Assembly: GCA_013396525.1 (NCBI GenBank)
Contig: VWYX01000707.1
Coordinates: 40,001-104,000 of the forward strand
Length of the DNA: 64,000 nt
Direction: 5' to 3'
Source: Chaetorhynchus papuensis
Taxonomy: Eukaryota; Chordata; Aves; Passeriformes; Rhipiduridae
The notes below the pieces were generated by a model. The model had not been told where the DNA came from and made no database searches. It saw nothing but the letters and a program-made list of their open reading frames with translations. Position numbers and translations under genes: made by a program. Numbering within the stretch: the stretch's first letter is position 1; each line of letters opens with the position of its first letter. This document shows positions 25,247 through 36,900 of this stretch, piece after piece.

Positions 25247-28200
25247 TTGGATTCTTTCTGGCTCATTTATTGGCAGTCACAAGGATTATATGGTAACAGT
25301 AATGTTGCAATTACAATGGTAAAGCTATGCAATTACAATAATAAATAGACCATGGATTGGCCAGAAAAAAAAAAGTCCAGTATTTTTGCCTATAGCTAGA
25401 CTGGCTTTATGAAGAAAAATAGCACAAACTTCTATTATGGATTGAAGTCAATGGCATTTTTTTGTCAGCAGAGAATCAAATGCAATTCAGACACACAGAG
25501 ACATAAATCTGTTCCGTAGGTCAGTCACTTTTCAGAACACCGTTGCTTAGTTTTGTTAGTATTTTTCTCTTGTTGGATATTTTTTTCCATTTAGCACAAC
25601 ATAGGGTTAGTAAGTCAGGCATGTTTGGAAGGTTTTTAAAGAAGTGAAGCAAGAGGACAAAGATCTCTTTTTCTCCCTCTTAATTAATGCTTCCCAGGAA
25701 TGGGCTTACGTACCAATTTTAAAGATGCCATTGGCATGACATGCATTTTTTAGGATTTTCATACGCAGTTCAGAAGTTACCTGCTGGAGAAATGAGAGTG
25801 GGAGCTTTCTGTGGCTTCATGTTGGAATCCTCCTAGCTGCAAAAGCAGTGAAAACTGACCTTTGCTCTCCGAACAAGGAGTCTTCTGGCATGGAGCTTAC
25901 TTTTCCTACTGCTCTTCACAACTGTAAATAATGTTAGTATACCCTGAATTCAGTGCATGCAGCACTTTACATTACTATTGTGTATCTTAAAATAAACAGC
26001 ATTGCAAGCTGTTTATTTTGGTGTTACTATGTATGCATTTTTTAAACAGTGGTTACTTAAACAAACGTCTCTGTTCCCACAGCACTTAAAAGCTGATGTT
26101 TGCTCACTGTGGTTTTTGGGTTTTGTCACTTTTGTTTTGATTGTTTCTGAAAATCACACTGGAGGATACAGAAGACAGGAGTATGTTGTACTTGTTCCAA
26201 ACAAATGCTTCATGTCACAGCTTTTTCTTTGTGCCAGTTTTTCCCATGTTCCTAGCAGAAACAATTTTGGTTTAGCTCAAACGTAGAGATCACCACTATT
26301 CCTAGTTGCAACTGTCCTCAAATGCATTTCTGCAGGCCACTCAGGCCATGCATTTGTTATCAGAATTTGACCCTGAGATAGCAACATTGTTTTAATTACA
26401 TTAGTACTGATTATTTATTCATTACTCAGCAAAACAAAAGGTGCAGGGGATGAGAATTTAGGGAATTGAGGGTTTCCACATCTTCTTTCATCCTCTCTCA
26501 TCAGTCTTCATTCATCCACCCTAGAAACCTCAAGTGCCAAGCAAACTTCTGTGGTTGGAAATGCTGGTATGAGGTTGATGAAAAAGCCATTATCAAAGAC
26601 ATCAACCTCTCAAAGCCACATTGCCTCAGCTTAGTGGCCCTCTACCTACACAGGGAACTCGGAGGACACTTGCTGGTCTGACACAGTTCTGCTAGAGGGC
26701 TACGAGTTCTACACTGTTTTTCACCTGCAGCAATGATCTTTTTGGTGATGGCTCTGCTTCTTGCTATGTCATGTACACTGTTCTCAGGTCATGGTGTACT
26801 TGGCTATATCTCAGTAAAAGGTTAAGGAAAAAACTTTTTTCTCCCTTCACTCACTCTCCCCACCTTCGTAAAAGGTGTCTGAGATACCGCATAATTGTGA
26901 TAGTTGTTCTATACTTGCTCTGTTCCACTTTGCCAATTTTTCCTAGGCAACCTTCAACTAGCCCTTTTTGCTGAGAAAGAAAAATACTTATCTGAGACTG
27001 TAGAATTGTGTCTTACGGGACTAAGAAATCAGAGGCTTCCTCTGTATGAATATTGCGCTATTATAAGGAAAACTGAGGATAGCATAGCAAGGCCACCATC
27101 AGTATTTCTTAGCAGAGGCAACAGTGGTAGGTTGAAGGGTATGTGTTGTTAAAAATGGGTGGTCATCTTACCAGCTTCTGCCCTCATTTCGGAGTGAAAG
27201 GTGCCTGGGCAGTCATGGCAGTGCTGAGGTGATTCCCGTGTGGAAAAGGTTTAACAAGAGTGCTCCAACAAACATGGGAGACAGCACTAAACAGTATCAG
27301 GTACTGAACTAGCTCTGTCCAGCCTCGAGATCAGAACAGCAGAAGAGTTTGGTTTCCTTGCACTTGGATACAGCTGAGAACTGAGCCCGAATTATTCATT
27401 TGTAGAACTTGTAAACGTTGACTCTCTTTTGCAACAGAAAGTAATCTCTTCACTCAACTGCTAATTGCCCCCTGATTTTAATCAAGCAAGATTCTTAGAT
27501 AAGGAAAATTAATGTCTGAGAAAAATTGTGAATGCAGTTCTTTTGCAATTTGTGTAGACTGTAAACCAGTTTGGCCTCCTTAATTATGGTCTTCAAAGTT
27601 AAACAGGTTGAAGAGTGTGTTGCAGTCCTTGGCACAAATATAGCATATTTCAGTGCTTTGTTGAGCAAGCTGTGTGTTTTTGAGAAAGAAATAAAAAGTT
27701 GCTTGCATTTTTTAATGTAGTTAAGATTTATTATTTTTTATTTATAGCTCAGCAGGTGTTGGTTTTCAGCATTGAGCATATGCTCATTTGCTTCTGGACT
27801 TCAGTACACTGGATAACCCCTGCTCTCCCAGTAGGACTATGTGACAATTAAGGATGAGAGGAGCATTTGATAGAAAAGTGGCCAACAGCAGAGCAGTCCA
27901 ACAGCAGTTGGACTATGTCATTCTATCTGCTGAGGGAGGACACTATAATATACCAGTGTTCCACAGCTTTCCTTTTCACTCCTAGCCTTTTCATCTGATT
28001 TGCAGAGCTATTAATTTGTTTCCTTGTCTTTTTCTTTTCACCTGCTGATCATTTTTCTCCTAATCAACCATGAGTCTTCCACGACTTTTCTGCTGCTTTA
28101 CTCACTGAGATACGGATTAAATCTGCTTCAGTGCTAATATATACATTTAAAATAGTTTTGGGTGCTTTTTACAGTCTAAATACTATGCCAACAGTCTAAT

Positions 28201-28676
28201 TTGTGACTGAAATTACTAACATCATTTACACCTGTAGGTGAAATTCTACCTCTTCTATCTGAGAGACAGAAGAAGGCAGAAGAATTAGCATTTTTGAAAT
28301 GTTGTTAACAGAAATGAAAACTACTAAGTGGCAGCAAAGTTTTGTGAGAAGGAGCAGGTGACATTAAATATTTTAAAAGTATTCTAAGAAGTGTTTTTAT
28401 CTGGGTTTTCACTAAATAAAATCTGCTCTACTGGCCAGGCGAATGCTCCACTGAGCCAGATAAGGGTCAGCAGTGAGTAGTGATGAGGCCAAGAAATGAT
28501 GCAAGTGTAGGAAGATCCCAGAAGTCCCAGTAGGTTCTCCTGGCTTCTGGTGGGCAGAAGTTTAAAGACTTTCAGAGTTGGAAGTTTACATCCAGATTGT
28601 AATGTTTAAGAGCCATTGATGCATCTATATTTTATTTTCAGGCCTGCTATGGACCAAACCATATATTCATGGTCTG

Positions 28677-28745
28677 CATCAGAAAATATTGTAACAAATG
28701 GATTATTTGAATAATTTGGGACATTTGTTAGAATATTTTCTGATG
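28677..28745. other. 69-base hairpin, possible miRNA-like precursor or MITE remnant
   Basis: The arms 28677-28700 and 28722-28745 are reverse complements over 24 bases with one mismatch (28691). The 21-base centre holds its own inverted repeat, ATTATT TG AATAAT, at 28702-28715, so the whole region can fold into one long stem. Size and stem length match a pre-miRNA or a degraded miniature inverted-repeat element. No flanking target-site duplication is obvious. A GGGACATTTG motif occurs in the right arm region (28718-28727) and again at 28752-28761. I do not recognise the sequence as a known miRNA. Confidence 0.55.
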
Positions 28746-28811
28746 TGGAGTGGGACATTTGAATAAGCTTCACATTTCTTAATATGTGGACCTAAGTTTC
28801 TAAACTGTATT

Positions 28812-28844
28812 AAAAAAAAAAAGAAAGAAAAAAAGAAGAGAGAG
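28812..28844 (+). repeat. A-rich homopurine tract
   Basis: Thirty-three consecutive purines, mostly A with G every few bases, ending in GAGAGAG. It lies just beyond the hairpin at 28677-28745 and might be a worn poly(A)-like tail or a plain simple repeat; no retroelement body is recognised upstream. Confidence 0.8.
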
Positions 28845-29239
28845 TGAGGATATCAGATTACACTTGATTTTAAATTAAACCTGCTTTCTTTCATGTCGTA
28901 ACAGGAGAAACTTAGCAGCCCTGCCGTTTTCTCAGAAATTTTCATGAAGTGTTGGGAAAATTTTTTCTTCTTCATTTGGAGGGAACCCTGATTAAAACTC
29001 TAACCATTCCACGTCTTTTCAGTGTCCTATTCTCCATTGCTCTGATCCTGTTCTTCACATGATTGATTCTGGCAAAATAAAACACTGATCAGCCCATACA
29101 TTTGGTAGAGTGCTTTTAAATAAATATCCCCGCTGTGTCCTAGTAGAAAGCAGTCACACAGTTTTGACATAACCTAATCATGTGCAAAGCTAAACCTTTA
29201 GTAGCTAGTTCTTGCAGACATTTTTTTTTTCCCCTTTTT

Positions 29240-29430
29240 CCCCTCCCTTCTTCTTCACATGGCCCCTTCAGAGCTGCTGGAGGGCGTTGTTGAGAAGTTG
29301 CTACCGTTGATACAGTTGCTATTAATCACAGTCTGCCGTGATGTGACGCAGGTTCTAATAACATCCCATTGAGCTGCCCTTGTATGCTGGAGGCTTACCA
29401 ACAGCACTAGGCCTTTGATATTCATCTCAC
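29240..29430. promoter_or_regulatory. Candidate conserved regulatory block, part 1 of cluster
   Basis: Non-repetitive sequence with CpG near 29284, 29305, 29337 and 29347. Sites seen: ATTAATCAC near 29321, a TGATGTGACGC CRE-like stretch near 29339-29349 and a CTTTGAT TCF/LEF core at 29413-29419. This is the first of three adjoining candidate blocks reaching to 30630. Function is inferred. Confidence 0.35.
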
Positions 29431-29519
29431 ACCAGGATAAAGAAAATGTAGAGTTAAAAAAAAAACCCAACTGCAAATAGGCAAAGAACAAAAAAGAGGG
29501 AAAACATAGCAAAATCAAA

Positions 29520-29800
29520 AACAGACACGCTTTCTGTGTGCTGCTTCGTTTACCATGGGAGCAGCAAAGCTATAAATCTCTGCTGTGTTGTTTGAAAATT
29601 GAACATGAGGCTGCTAAATTTATCATTCATTCTTTGTTGTTTCTGGGTAGTAGCTGCCTGACTTGGCTGACTTTGGTTTCTGTCCCCTCCTCAATACCAA
29701 TTTTTGTTGTCATCGTTGTTTCAATACATTACACACGCAAATCAAAATTTTACCGGATCAAAGAATATTGGAGGATTTAGTAAAGTGCTCATAAAGGGGA
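29520..29800. promoter_or_regulatory. Candidate conserved regulatory block, part 2 of cluster
   Basis: Contains several SOX-like TTTGTTGT/CGTTGTTT cores (about 29632, 29703 and 29714), an ATCAAAG TCF/LEF core at 29757-29763, and retained CpG near 29528, 29548, 29714, 29737 and 29754. The adjoining open frame at 29538-29780 has no domain. SOX plus TCF/LEF plus homeodomain sites would suit a neural or mesenchymal enhancer, but that is inference. Confidence 0.35.
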
Positions 29801-29898
29801 GGAGGAACAAATTTGCTGCATGCTACACATCATGCTTCCTTGGCAACTGACTCCCTCACATTCATAATTACAGGAACATAATTTTTAAAAAGCAGCAT

Positions 29899-29918
29899 GG
29901 GCGGGGGGAGGGAGAGGG
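29899..29918 (+). other. Strong G-quadruplex candidate
   Basis: G-runs of 3, 6, 3 and 3 at 29899-29901, 29903-29908, 29910-29912 and 29916-29918, with loops C, A and AGA. Very short loops predict a stable structure. It lies inside the candidate regulatory cluster on the sense strand. Confidence 0.75.
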
Positions 29919-30059
29919 AACACTTCCTTTGGTTAAATACATTCACAACTTTTAAAAAATGTGAGTCTTGGAAAATCAGAAAAAAAAAGTTCACCCATAT
30001 GCTCTGTAAAGATTAAACCTGGAGCCTGATAGAATTGCACAATCACCTTCTTTTGTTAG

Positions 30060-30630
30060 CACTTCTTGTCCATGTTGAACTGCAAAGAAAAAAAGGTGGA
30101 AAGCAAGCCTGCTACAGATGTGACTGGCTATGAATATTCATGAATGCCGTTGCTCCTCCTTTTCTACTGGCATCCAAGCCATTCTGATCTCCCTCTCTTT
30201 TTTCCTCTTCTCCTTCCCATTCCCTTTCCTTCCTCAAGACTGAACAAGACTGCAGTTTTATTTCGGTAACAGCCTGGTACGATACAGTTATCAGTGGCCT
30301 CCGAAGCCTTTTATTTCCATTTAAAAAAAAAAAAGGAAAAAAAAAAACAAAGGAAAAAAGAAAAAAATTGTAATTATCCACAGTTTTATGAATCCACCTC
30401 CCCTTAATGTTCATTATTTAAACCAGCAGCAATTACAAGTTCAAAGGGGTTTAGAGGGCCAGCAACCCGCATAATCACTGCCAAATTAAGCGGGACTCAT
30501 TCGTCACAGAAGAGTACACTCTGAGCAGTGAATCATGCATGCAGTGACAGGCACTGATTTACATAAAGACGAAATCTGTGCCCTCTAGGGCTGAGTGTTA
30601 CTTTATCTCAGTGGCCCTGTGATATATGCA
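30060..30630. promoter_or_regulatory. Candidate conserved regulatory block, part 3 of cluster (POU palindrome)
   Basis: The most enhancer-like block in the window. A perfect 12-bp palindrome ATGAATATTCAT at 30130-30141 fits the dimeric POU (MORE-type, ATGMATATKCAT) consensus and overlaps ATTCATGAAT at 30136-30145. Further sites are TAATTA-type cores near 30370 and 30430, an ATGCATGC run near 30536 and a MEIS-type TGACAG at 30545-30550. CpG is retained near 30148, 30264, 30281, 30302, 30469 and 30491-30502. An A-rich tract at 30323-30367 interrupts it. MEIS sites raise the possibility of autoregulation. Motif readings are direct; function is inferred. Confidence 0.42.
30323..30367 (+). repeat. 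A-rich low-complexity tract
   Basis: A-runs of 12, 11, 6 and 7 bases broken by GG, C and G. It splits the candidate regulatory block at 30060-30630 and is likely variable in length. Confidence 0.85.
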
Positions 30631-30950
30631 TTTTCTTTTGGTGTTAGGAAGGTTCAGAGACTGATGCTGTGTAATACATTATATTTTATTCTCACTGGCA
30701 TCACTACTACTGCCTAATAAATACTAATAAAATACTGCCTACACTAATTCATGTATATGCGTATTTAACTAACAATAATCAAAACTTCAAGGCTCTCAAG
30801 TTTTTAAAAGCAAAGTTTTGTCCAGAAAAAAAACCCTTTTCCAATCTCTTTACAACACTTATGAACCTCTTGAGTTTGTTTTTTTTTTTCTGTTACCAAT
30901 TTGCAGGTCAAACACTCATTCTTGAAAAAGACTACTTTTAATCTCTACTG

Positions 30951-30974
30951 CCCCCAGTCCCTCCCCTGCCCCCC
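30951..30974 (-). other. Strong G-quadruplex candidate on the minus strand
   Basis: C-runs of 5, 3, 4 and 6 on the + strand (30951-30955, 30959-30961, 30963-30966, 30969-30974) give four G-runs on the minus strand with loops of 2, 1 and 3. The + strand could form an i-motif. It lies about 1 kb from the + strand quadruplex at 29899-29918. Confidence 0.75.
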
Positions 30975-33900
30975 GCAGGGATTTAACATAATATTTTTTG
31001 AGTCATTGTAAGTACTTGTACATATAAGTACACGTACAGTGTCAGAGGCTGAGACTGAATGTATTACTTCATCCCTAGTTTGCTGGCTATCCAAGGTGAT
31101 TCAAGTCAGTGTGGTTCCTCCTGACAGAGACATGCTGTAGGGTCTGGAAAAGTTATGTCCATTAAGGGCTTCTATACATCTGACAGTGGAAGATGAATCT
31201 TTTCTGTTAGAAAGGTGTCCCTTATTTTTATCATGCTACTCTGCCTCTGATAATGAACTGTTTAAAGATGCTTTTATATTCTGCCTGAAGACCAAGTTCT
31301 ATGTCATTGCACTTACATCTACGATGTCCACCTCAACTCTGATAGAAGCTACTGAAGAATTTGAATAATTTAGGTGAAGTTATGACAAAGCCTAGTCACA
31401 GCATCTTCTTAGTTGGATTGGCTACAGCATGTTTAGAGAGGACACTGAAGTTCTTATGGGCATAATTTAGGTATCACTTTTAGGTAGTAGCGTACATTAC
31501 TACTTTATGGTTGGTAAACAGAAATTGTACAGAAGCTCATATGGATGTAATTTATGCCACTGTAAAATCAGATCAAATGGATAGTTAGTGAAAGGGAGAT
31601 TATAATGTGGACTAAGAGTTTTTTGTGAAGGTCTGTAAATGAAAGTGGAGCAAAGCTCTTATGTGATGTCAGCAGATTTGTGTGAATTGACTGGTTTAGG
31701 TTTATTCTATTACGCATTATGGAGTTCATGAGTCACTGAAGTCTGTACTAAGATCAATGTTTGCAATATTATGTATCAAATAACTAATTTTGACCTTTTT
31801 ATTTTATTAAATGCCTAAAAGATGTTAAATTACTATTTAAACAGTGGAAATTCTTTAATGTTACATTATATTTTCAAAGAACATAGAAAGTAATGTATTG
31901 ATCAATGATGGAGAGATGTGGAAATGAAAACCTTTTTGCCATATTGTACTCTTTTTTGCTTTATTGAATCAGGACAGTTTAATGTAAAGGACTTGGCCTC
32001 TAGGAGTCAGAGTAGCATGTCACAGTCTTTCTTTGGACAATTCTGACTTTAAATTTCTGTATGTTTACTGTGGTCTTCTGCAGAAAAGTGAATTGCTGAA
32101 ATATTTTAAATCATGTTCCCATGGAAGAGTTGTCCGAAAGGATTTGCAAAGCCTTTGCCCCTGTAATTTCTCACTTTGAGCTCACTCATCTTCATCAGCA
32201 GTTTTAAGATAAGATGTCAAATTTTGTTGATCTAGCTTTTAAGAACTGCTGCAACAAGATTCATATTTTGTCTAAGTGCCAAAGAGTTTTGCCTTTAAAA
32301 TACAGGAGAGTGAATTAAGCCTGGTTTGGCTGGATTTAGAAAAGAGCACATGGACATACCTGGAATTGAGACAGTGGAGTTGTCTCGTCCACATCTACCT
32401 CATTTTAAATGTAAAAAACTAACCTTTGGAACTGGTGGGACTTAGGAAGATAGTGGAACTGCAGGATGCTGGGTCCCAAGGCTCCTTTCAGCAGTGGTCA
32501 ATGCTCTTGGTCCTGAGGGAAAGGAAGACAATGAAAAGAAAGTGGCGTTTTGATTTGAGATCTAATTTATGTAACTGTATCCAAAAGTGTGTCAGTATCA
32601 CCTCAAACCCAGAAATCTGGGATTCATAGCAGTCTTGGGGAGGTATGGTGATTGCTGTAAGTTTTTGTGGTTTGTTTTTTTTTTTAAACTTGGGCATCCT
32701 TGCTTTCAGCCCTACCAACTGTGATGTGGCCGATATGGTGAATATATTTAAGCACTTAACATGGAAAATATCTTATTTTCTTTCACTCTTGATCTTGTGC
32801 ATCAGCTTTCAGATTTAATTTATTTTTATTTCTCTGTTTTAACTATGGATATATAGACCATTGGGTAAGGCTCGGAGGATACAGTTGCTCTAATGATCAA
32901 ATTCCTTTTCTCCTTGTTCTAGCCTGTATGAAATCTCGATGCAGTGCAGAACTAAAGTGCCCATCAATGTTCCTTTTATTGGACATGCTTCATATATTGT
33001 AGTGGAGTTATATGCATCCACATGGGTTGTTAGGAAAAACTTAACATGCCACTGATGTGCAATGAGGGAGAGTTAATTGTGTAGATGCCCCAAGACTACA
33101 CCAGTGGCTGGAGCACACTGGTCATATGAATCCATCTTGAATAAAAATTAAAAACAGGTTTTCAGCCAATAGCCTAAGGTAAAATCCTGGTGTTAATAAA
33201 TATGTGCAGATGAACGAGATATTTTTCTGTCTTTATCACTTATAAATCTCAGTACTGTAGATATAGGGACAGACATCTAGGAAAGATTAAAAATTAAATT
33301 GGCATATGTTTTACCATAACTGATAAGCACATGTTGTGTTTTTCTATGCAAAAGTATCTTGTTTTGCAGTCCAGAAGCATTCCCAGAAGGGAACGTGGCT
33401 GAGCTTCTTTTCTGCCCAAGGGAATGGGGCTTTTTTCACCTCCCCTACACTGCCACCACCTTGTGTTGCATTAGCCAGAGGCTTTCCCTGGCCCTGCAAA
33501 CATCAGTTCTCCTTTGAGCAGCTTTTTCTAATGCCATCTCTTTGTCCAGCAAAGCATCCATGTCCTCTGCCCCGTGCCCTGGCCACAGGAAGATTAGAGG
33601 GGCAAGTCTTCACTTGGTGCTAATGACATAGTTCCAGTGAAATCCAGCTTTTGCTGGCAAGCCTAATGTGTAGACTGAAGAGCACTGACTTCTTATACTG
33701 GCGTGTTTGGCCTAGGCCCCTACTTCTGCTCAGAAATTAATGATCTGCATTTTTAGAATGCCACGAAAGGCACCTTTAAAATGTTGATTTCTACTTTTAC
33801 TGAATTTAGCTCTGAAGGAGTTGGTGCCTGCAATGGCTGGATAACAATAGTTTTGCTTAGCTGCTACGTATAAATTCACAGATGCCACAACAAAAATGTT

Positions 33901-36900
33901 TGATGCACCTTTAGAATCTGTTTCAAACTCGATCTCAAAACAAAGTAGGAAAGTGGGTCCTGTGTTGGCACGGTACACAGGTCACTGTACAGTGAACAAT
34001 TAACACTAAGATTAGGAAAGACCCCTAAATTGGGCATGCACATATCAAGCTACCTCCAGAGCACATATGTGCTCCCTTGATTTCTAGATGCACTTCTGAA
34101 GAGTCTGTTATCAGCCAGTAGATTTACAGCATCTCTGAGAGTCCTCCAGTTTATAATGTTTCGACTGAGGCCCTTGCAGCCCCTGACAGTTCCTGGAGTC
34201 AGGGAATGACAAAAGTCACCTCATCTTCACCATGCTTATGCACTGAGAACAATTTTTTGGAGCCAGTTTTTCTGAAATGGAAATCCTTTGATTTCCTCTG
34301 ACACTTATTGATGCTTACTTAGGTGACTTGTCCAGAAACCAGCCATGCAGAAGAATTCAGGGTTTTTTTTCTTTTTGGCTTCTAGCCAACATCCAGAAAT
34401 CATGCTTTAAAAAAACAGTTCATGTCATCTAAAAGAGAAAGAGCATAATACCTTACCAGATGTTAATTCTTTTCATGTTATTTTGCAGCTAAGTTTTTTT
34501 ATGTTAATTGTCCACACCTTCAGGATTTTTTTATTGTTGTTGGGTTTTTTTAAATCAGTATCTGTAATATCTGTACCAAAAAAAACCTTAAAGGAGTTTT
34601 TACAATTTTCCAGCAAATGGCAGACTTCATCTTTTAGCTGTTAGAAACTTTGAGAAGGATTTAAAATTATTTTTGACAGTGGGTTAGCATGAGTGAAAGT
34701 CTTTATCTAAAGATCCCACCTGACTTTCTGAAATGCTTAAAATATTACAAGAAAATTTGTTTCTGTGGCTTATTGTCGAAATATATAGATAAGTGAATAA
34801 AATTTCTGGTGGAAAGGAATGCCACACAAAAGGGTTTAAAGATGATAATTAAGTTTTCTTTTGCTTTTGGTTGTGTTTCTAAAACCAAAGTTCAATATTA
34901 ATATGCTGAGGCCAGTGATCATGCCTATATTTAAGAAACCCTTTCTTTCCTGTTTATTGATGGTAAACCAGCTAGATTTCTAACTGTTTGAACGAATATC
35001 AGAGAAAGGAGGTCCAGCAAGGGTATGACTTCACTGTTATAGATGATTTCAGTACCATTTTACCTTCCAATCTCATGACTTTACCTCTGGTTACAAGCAC
35101 CATTTCTGCTACTGGACTTCAGCTAGGTTTGTGTCCCATCTCATAAAAACCATGGCCTCAGTTGGTGTTGTGACCCTTTGGTTAGGCACCACTGTCCTAT
35201 ATCATTGTGCCTGACCAGTCTGGGATGTGAATCCAGATTGATTTGTACTGTGAAGGTTTGGGGTAGAAAAGCATCCACCTTGTTTGCCTATGTTATGCAA
35301 AATATAATTTTCCAGGTAGATGCAAATAACATTGCCAATAAAATAATTAAAGAAATAGATTTCTTTCTTTTTAATTGAAGCTACCATTCCTTTTTAGTGT
35401 TCTTTCTATAGACTATTCTGAAACTAATTCACGGCTGTACAAATGATAGTTGAATGTATTTATCTGTGCATGTAGCTTAAATGACTGTTGTTAACTGCAT
35501 GCTATTAGGAGTACCACCATGTGTACTGTTAGAGAAGCTATATATCTGAGAAACCCAAGTCCCTTAATACAGTGTATTGATAACAGATGCTAGCAGTTTG
35601 CCTATGTACCTTGCTTAGATTATATGATAGAAAAAATGTTAGGTCATAAAATCATTAATGTTCATTGTGCATTTGAGAAGTGCTTCAAGACTGAGGTCTC
35701 TGGGCTTAGGATACGACCAGGTGGGACTGATCCAAGATCTTCAGAGACAGTGCAATGTAAGGTGCTGCCATACTGATGAAATATCTGGAACACATATCAA
35801 AAACCCCAACTGCTCAATCAGCATAACAGCATTTTACATGCATCATTGGTTAAGAGTTTTTCCTATACAGAAACATTAACTTTCATTTTTTAGCCTGCAT
35901 TAGAAGACAACAAACAGGAGTCTCTGTGCAGCTACTACAGTACTGTAAATGAAAAGCGCTAAGGTTAGTGTCTGAGCTGCAGGGAAAAAACCCAAAACCA
36001 GCAGGACAGCACGAATTTAATGTTGTCAGATCATTTGGTTTCACCAGAACTGCTTTGGTTTAGTTTCCCCAGAGCAGTTTAAAAGTTGTTTAGCCCTTCA
36101 GGAGTTTCTATGCACTTCCTAATCGGAAGGAACAAAGTCAAACCTATGGAAACTATGTATGCAATTGGCAAGGATTTCAAAATTGGTGTGTCTTTTGGTT
36201 CACAGACTAAGCTTGACCTATATATATATAGACACACATGTGTGATTCATTAATGGTAACAGGGAATTTTCTGATACGACTTCTCATGCATGTCTCATAC
36301 AAATAAAATAAATTGTGTAGTTTTTTGACAAGATTTATATACTTAGGACTTGATCCAATTCTCAAAAAAAAAAAAAAAAAAGGAGAGTCATCTTTGAGAA
36401 TTAAGCCAACAAAGATAGCCATAAGCTTTCAGTATGGAAAGGGCACGCTTGGATTTTGGCAAAGCTTTTTTTGGTTTAACAGATAAATATTTTAATTAAG
36501 TTGCCCTTGAAGATAGCAGAGATGCCTAAAGACTGACATCTCTCTGCTTAAACACCAACAAGAGTCATTCAAACGAAAGAAGGAACCAAGCCTTTCCACA
36601 GGGTCTAGCATCAAACCTGTCTTACAAGTTACTCTGCTGAAATGCTCTTCAGTGCTTTCGGCTGAGACAGACAGCAAATGTGTCAGCAGGGCTGTGGGCA
36701 GGGTATGCAAGGCAAACATTTGTGCACAGAGCCCAGGATTTTAAAAGAGCTCAGTGAAAGTGGTGAGCACTGTTGAAAAGTCATCTGTTGACACTGTGGC
36801 TGGTTCTAAACCTGGCCATGGGAGCAGATTTGAAATTATTTTCACATAGGTCACTCAATGCAGACACTGAGTGAAAGATTCACTGATTTGATTCAAATTC

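Larger units (their letters stand above)
18816..28676. other. Intronic stretch with small repeats, no gene
   Basis: No gene is recognised. Elements inside are listed separately: a weak regulatory candidate at 19240-19480, a homopurine tract at 19642-19676, a tandem duplication at 23972-24027 and hairpins at 24847-24870 and 25228-25246. The rest is AT-rich and without visible structure. Open frames are short and without domains. Confidence 0.5.
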
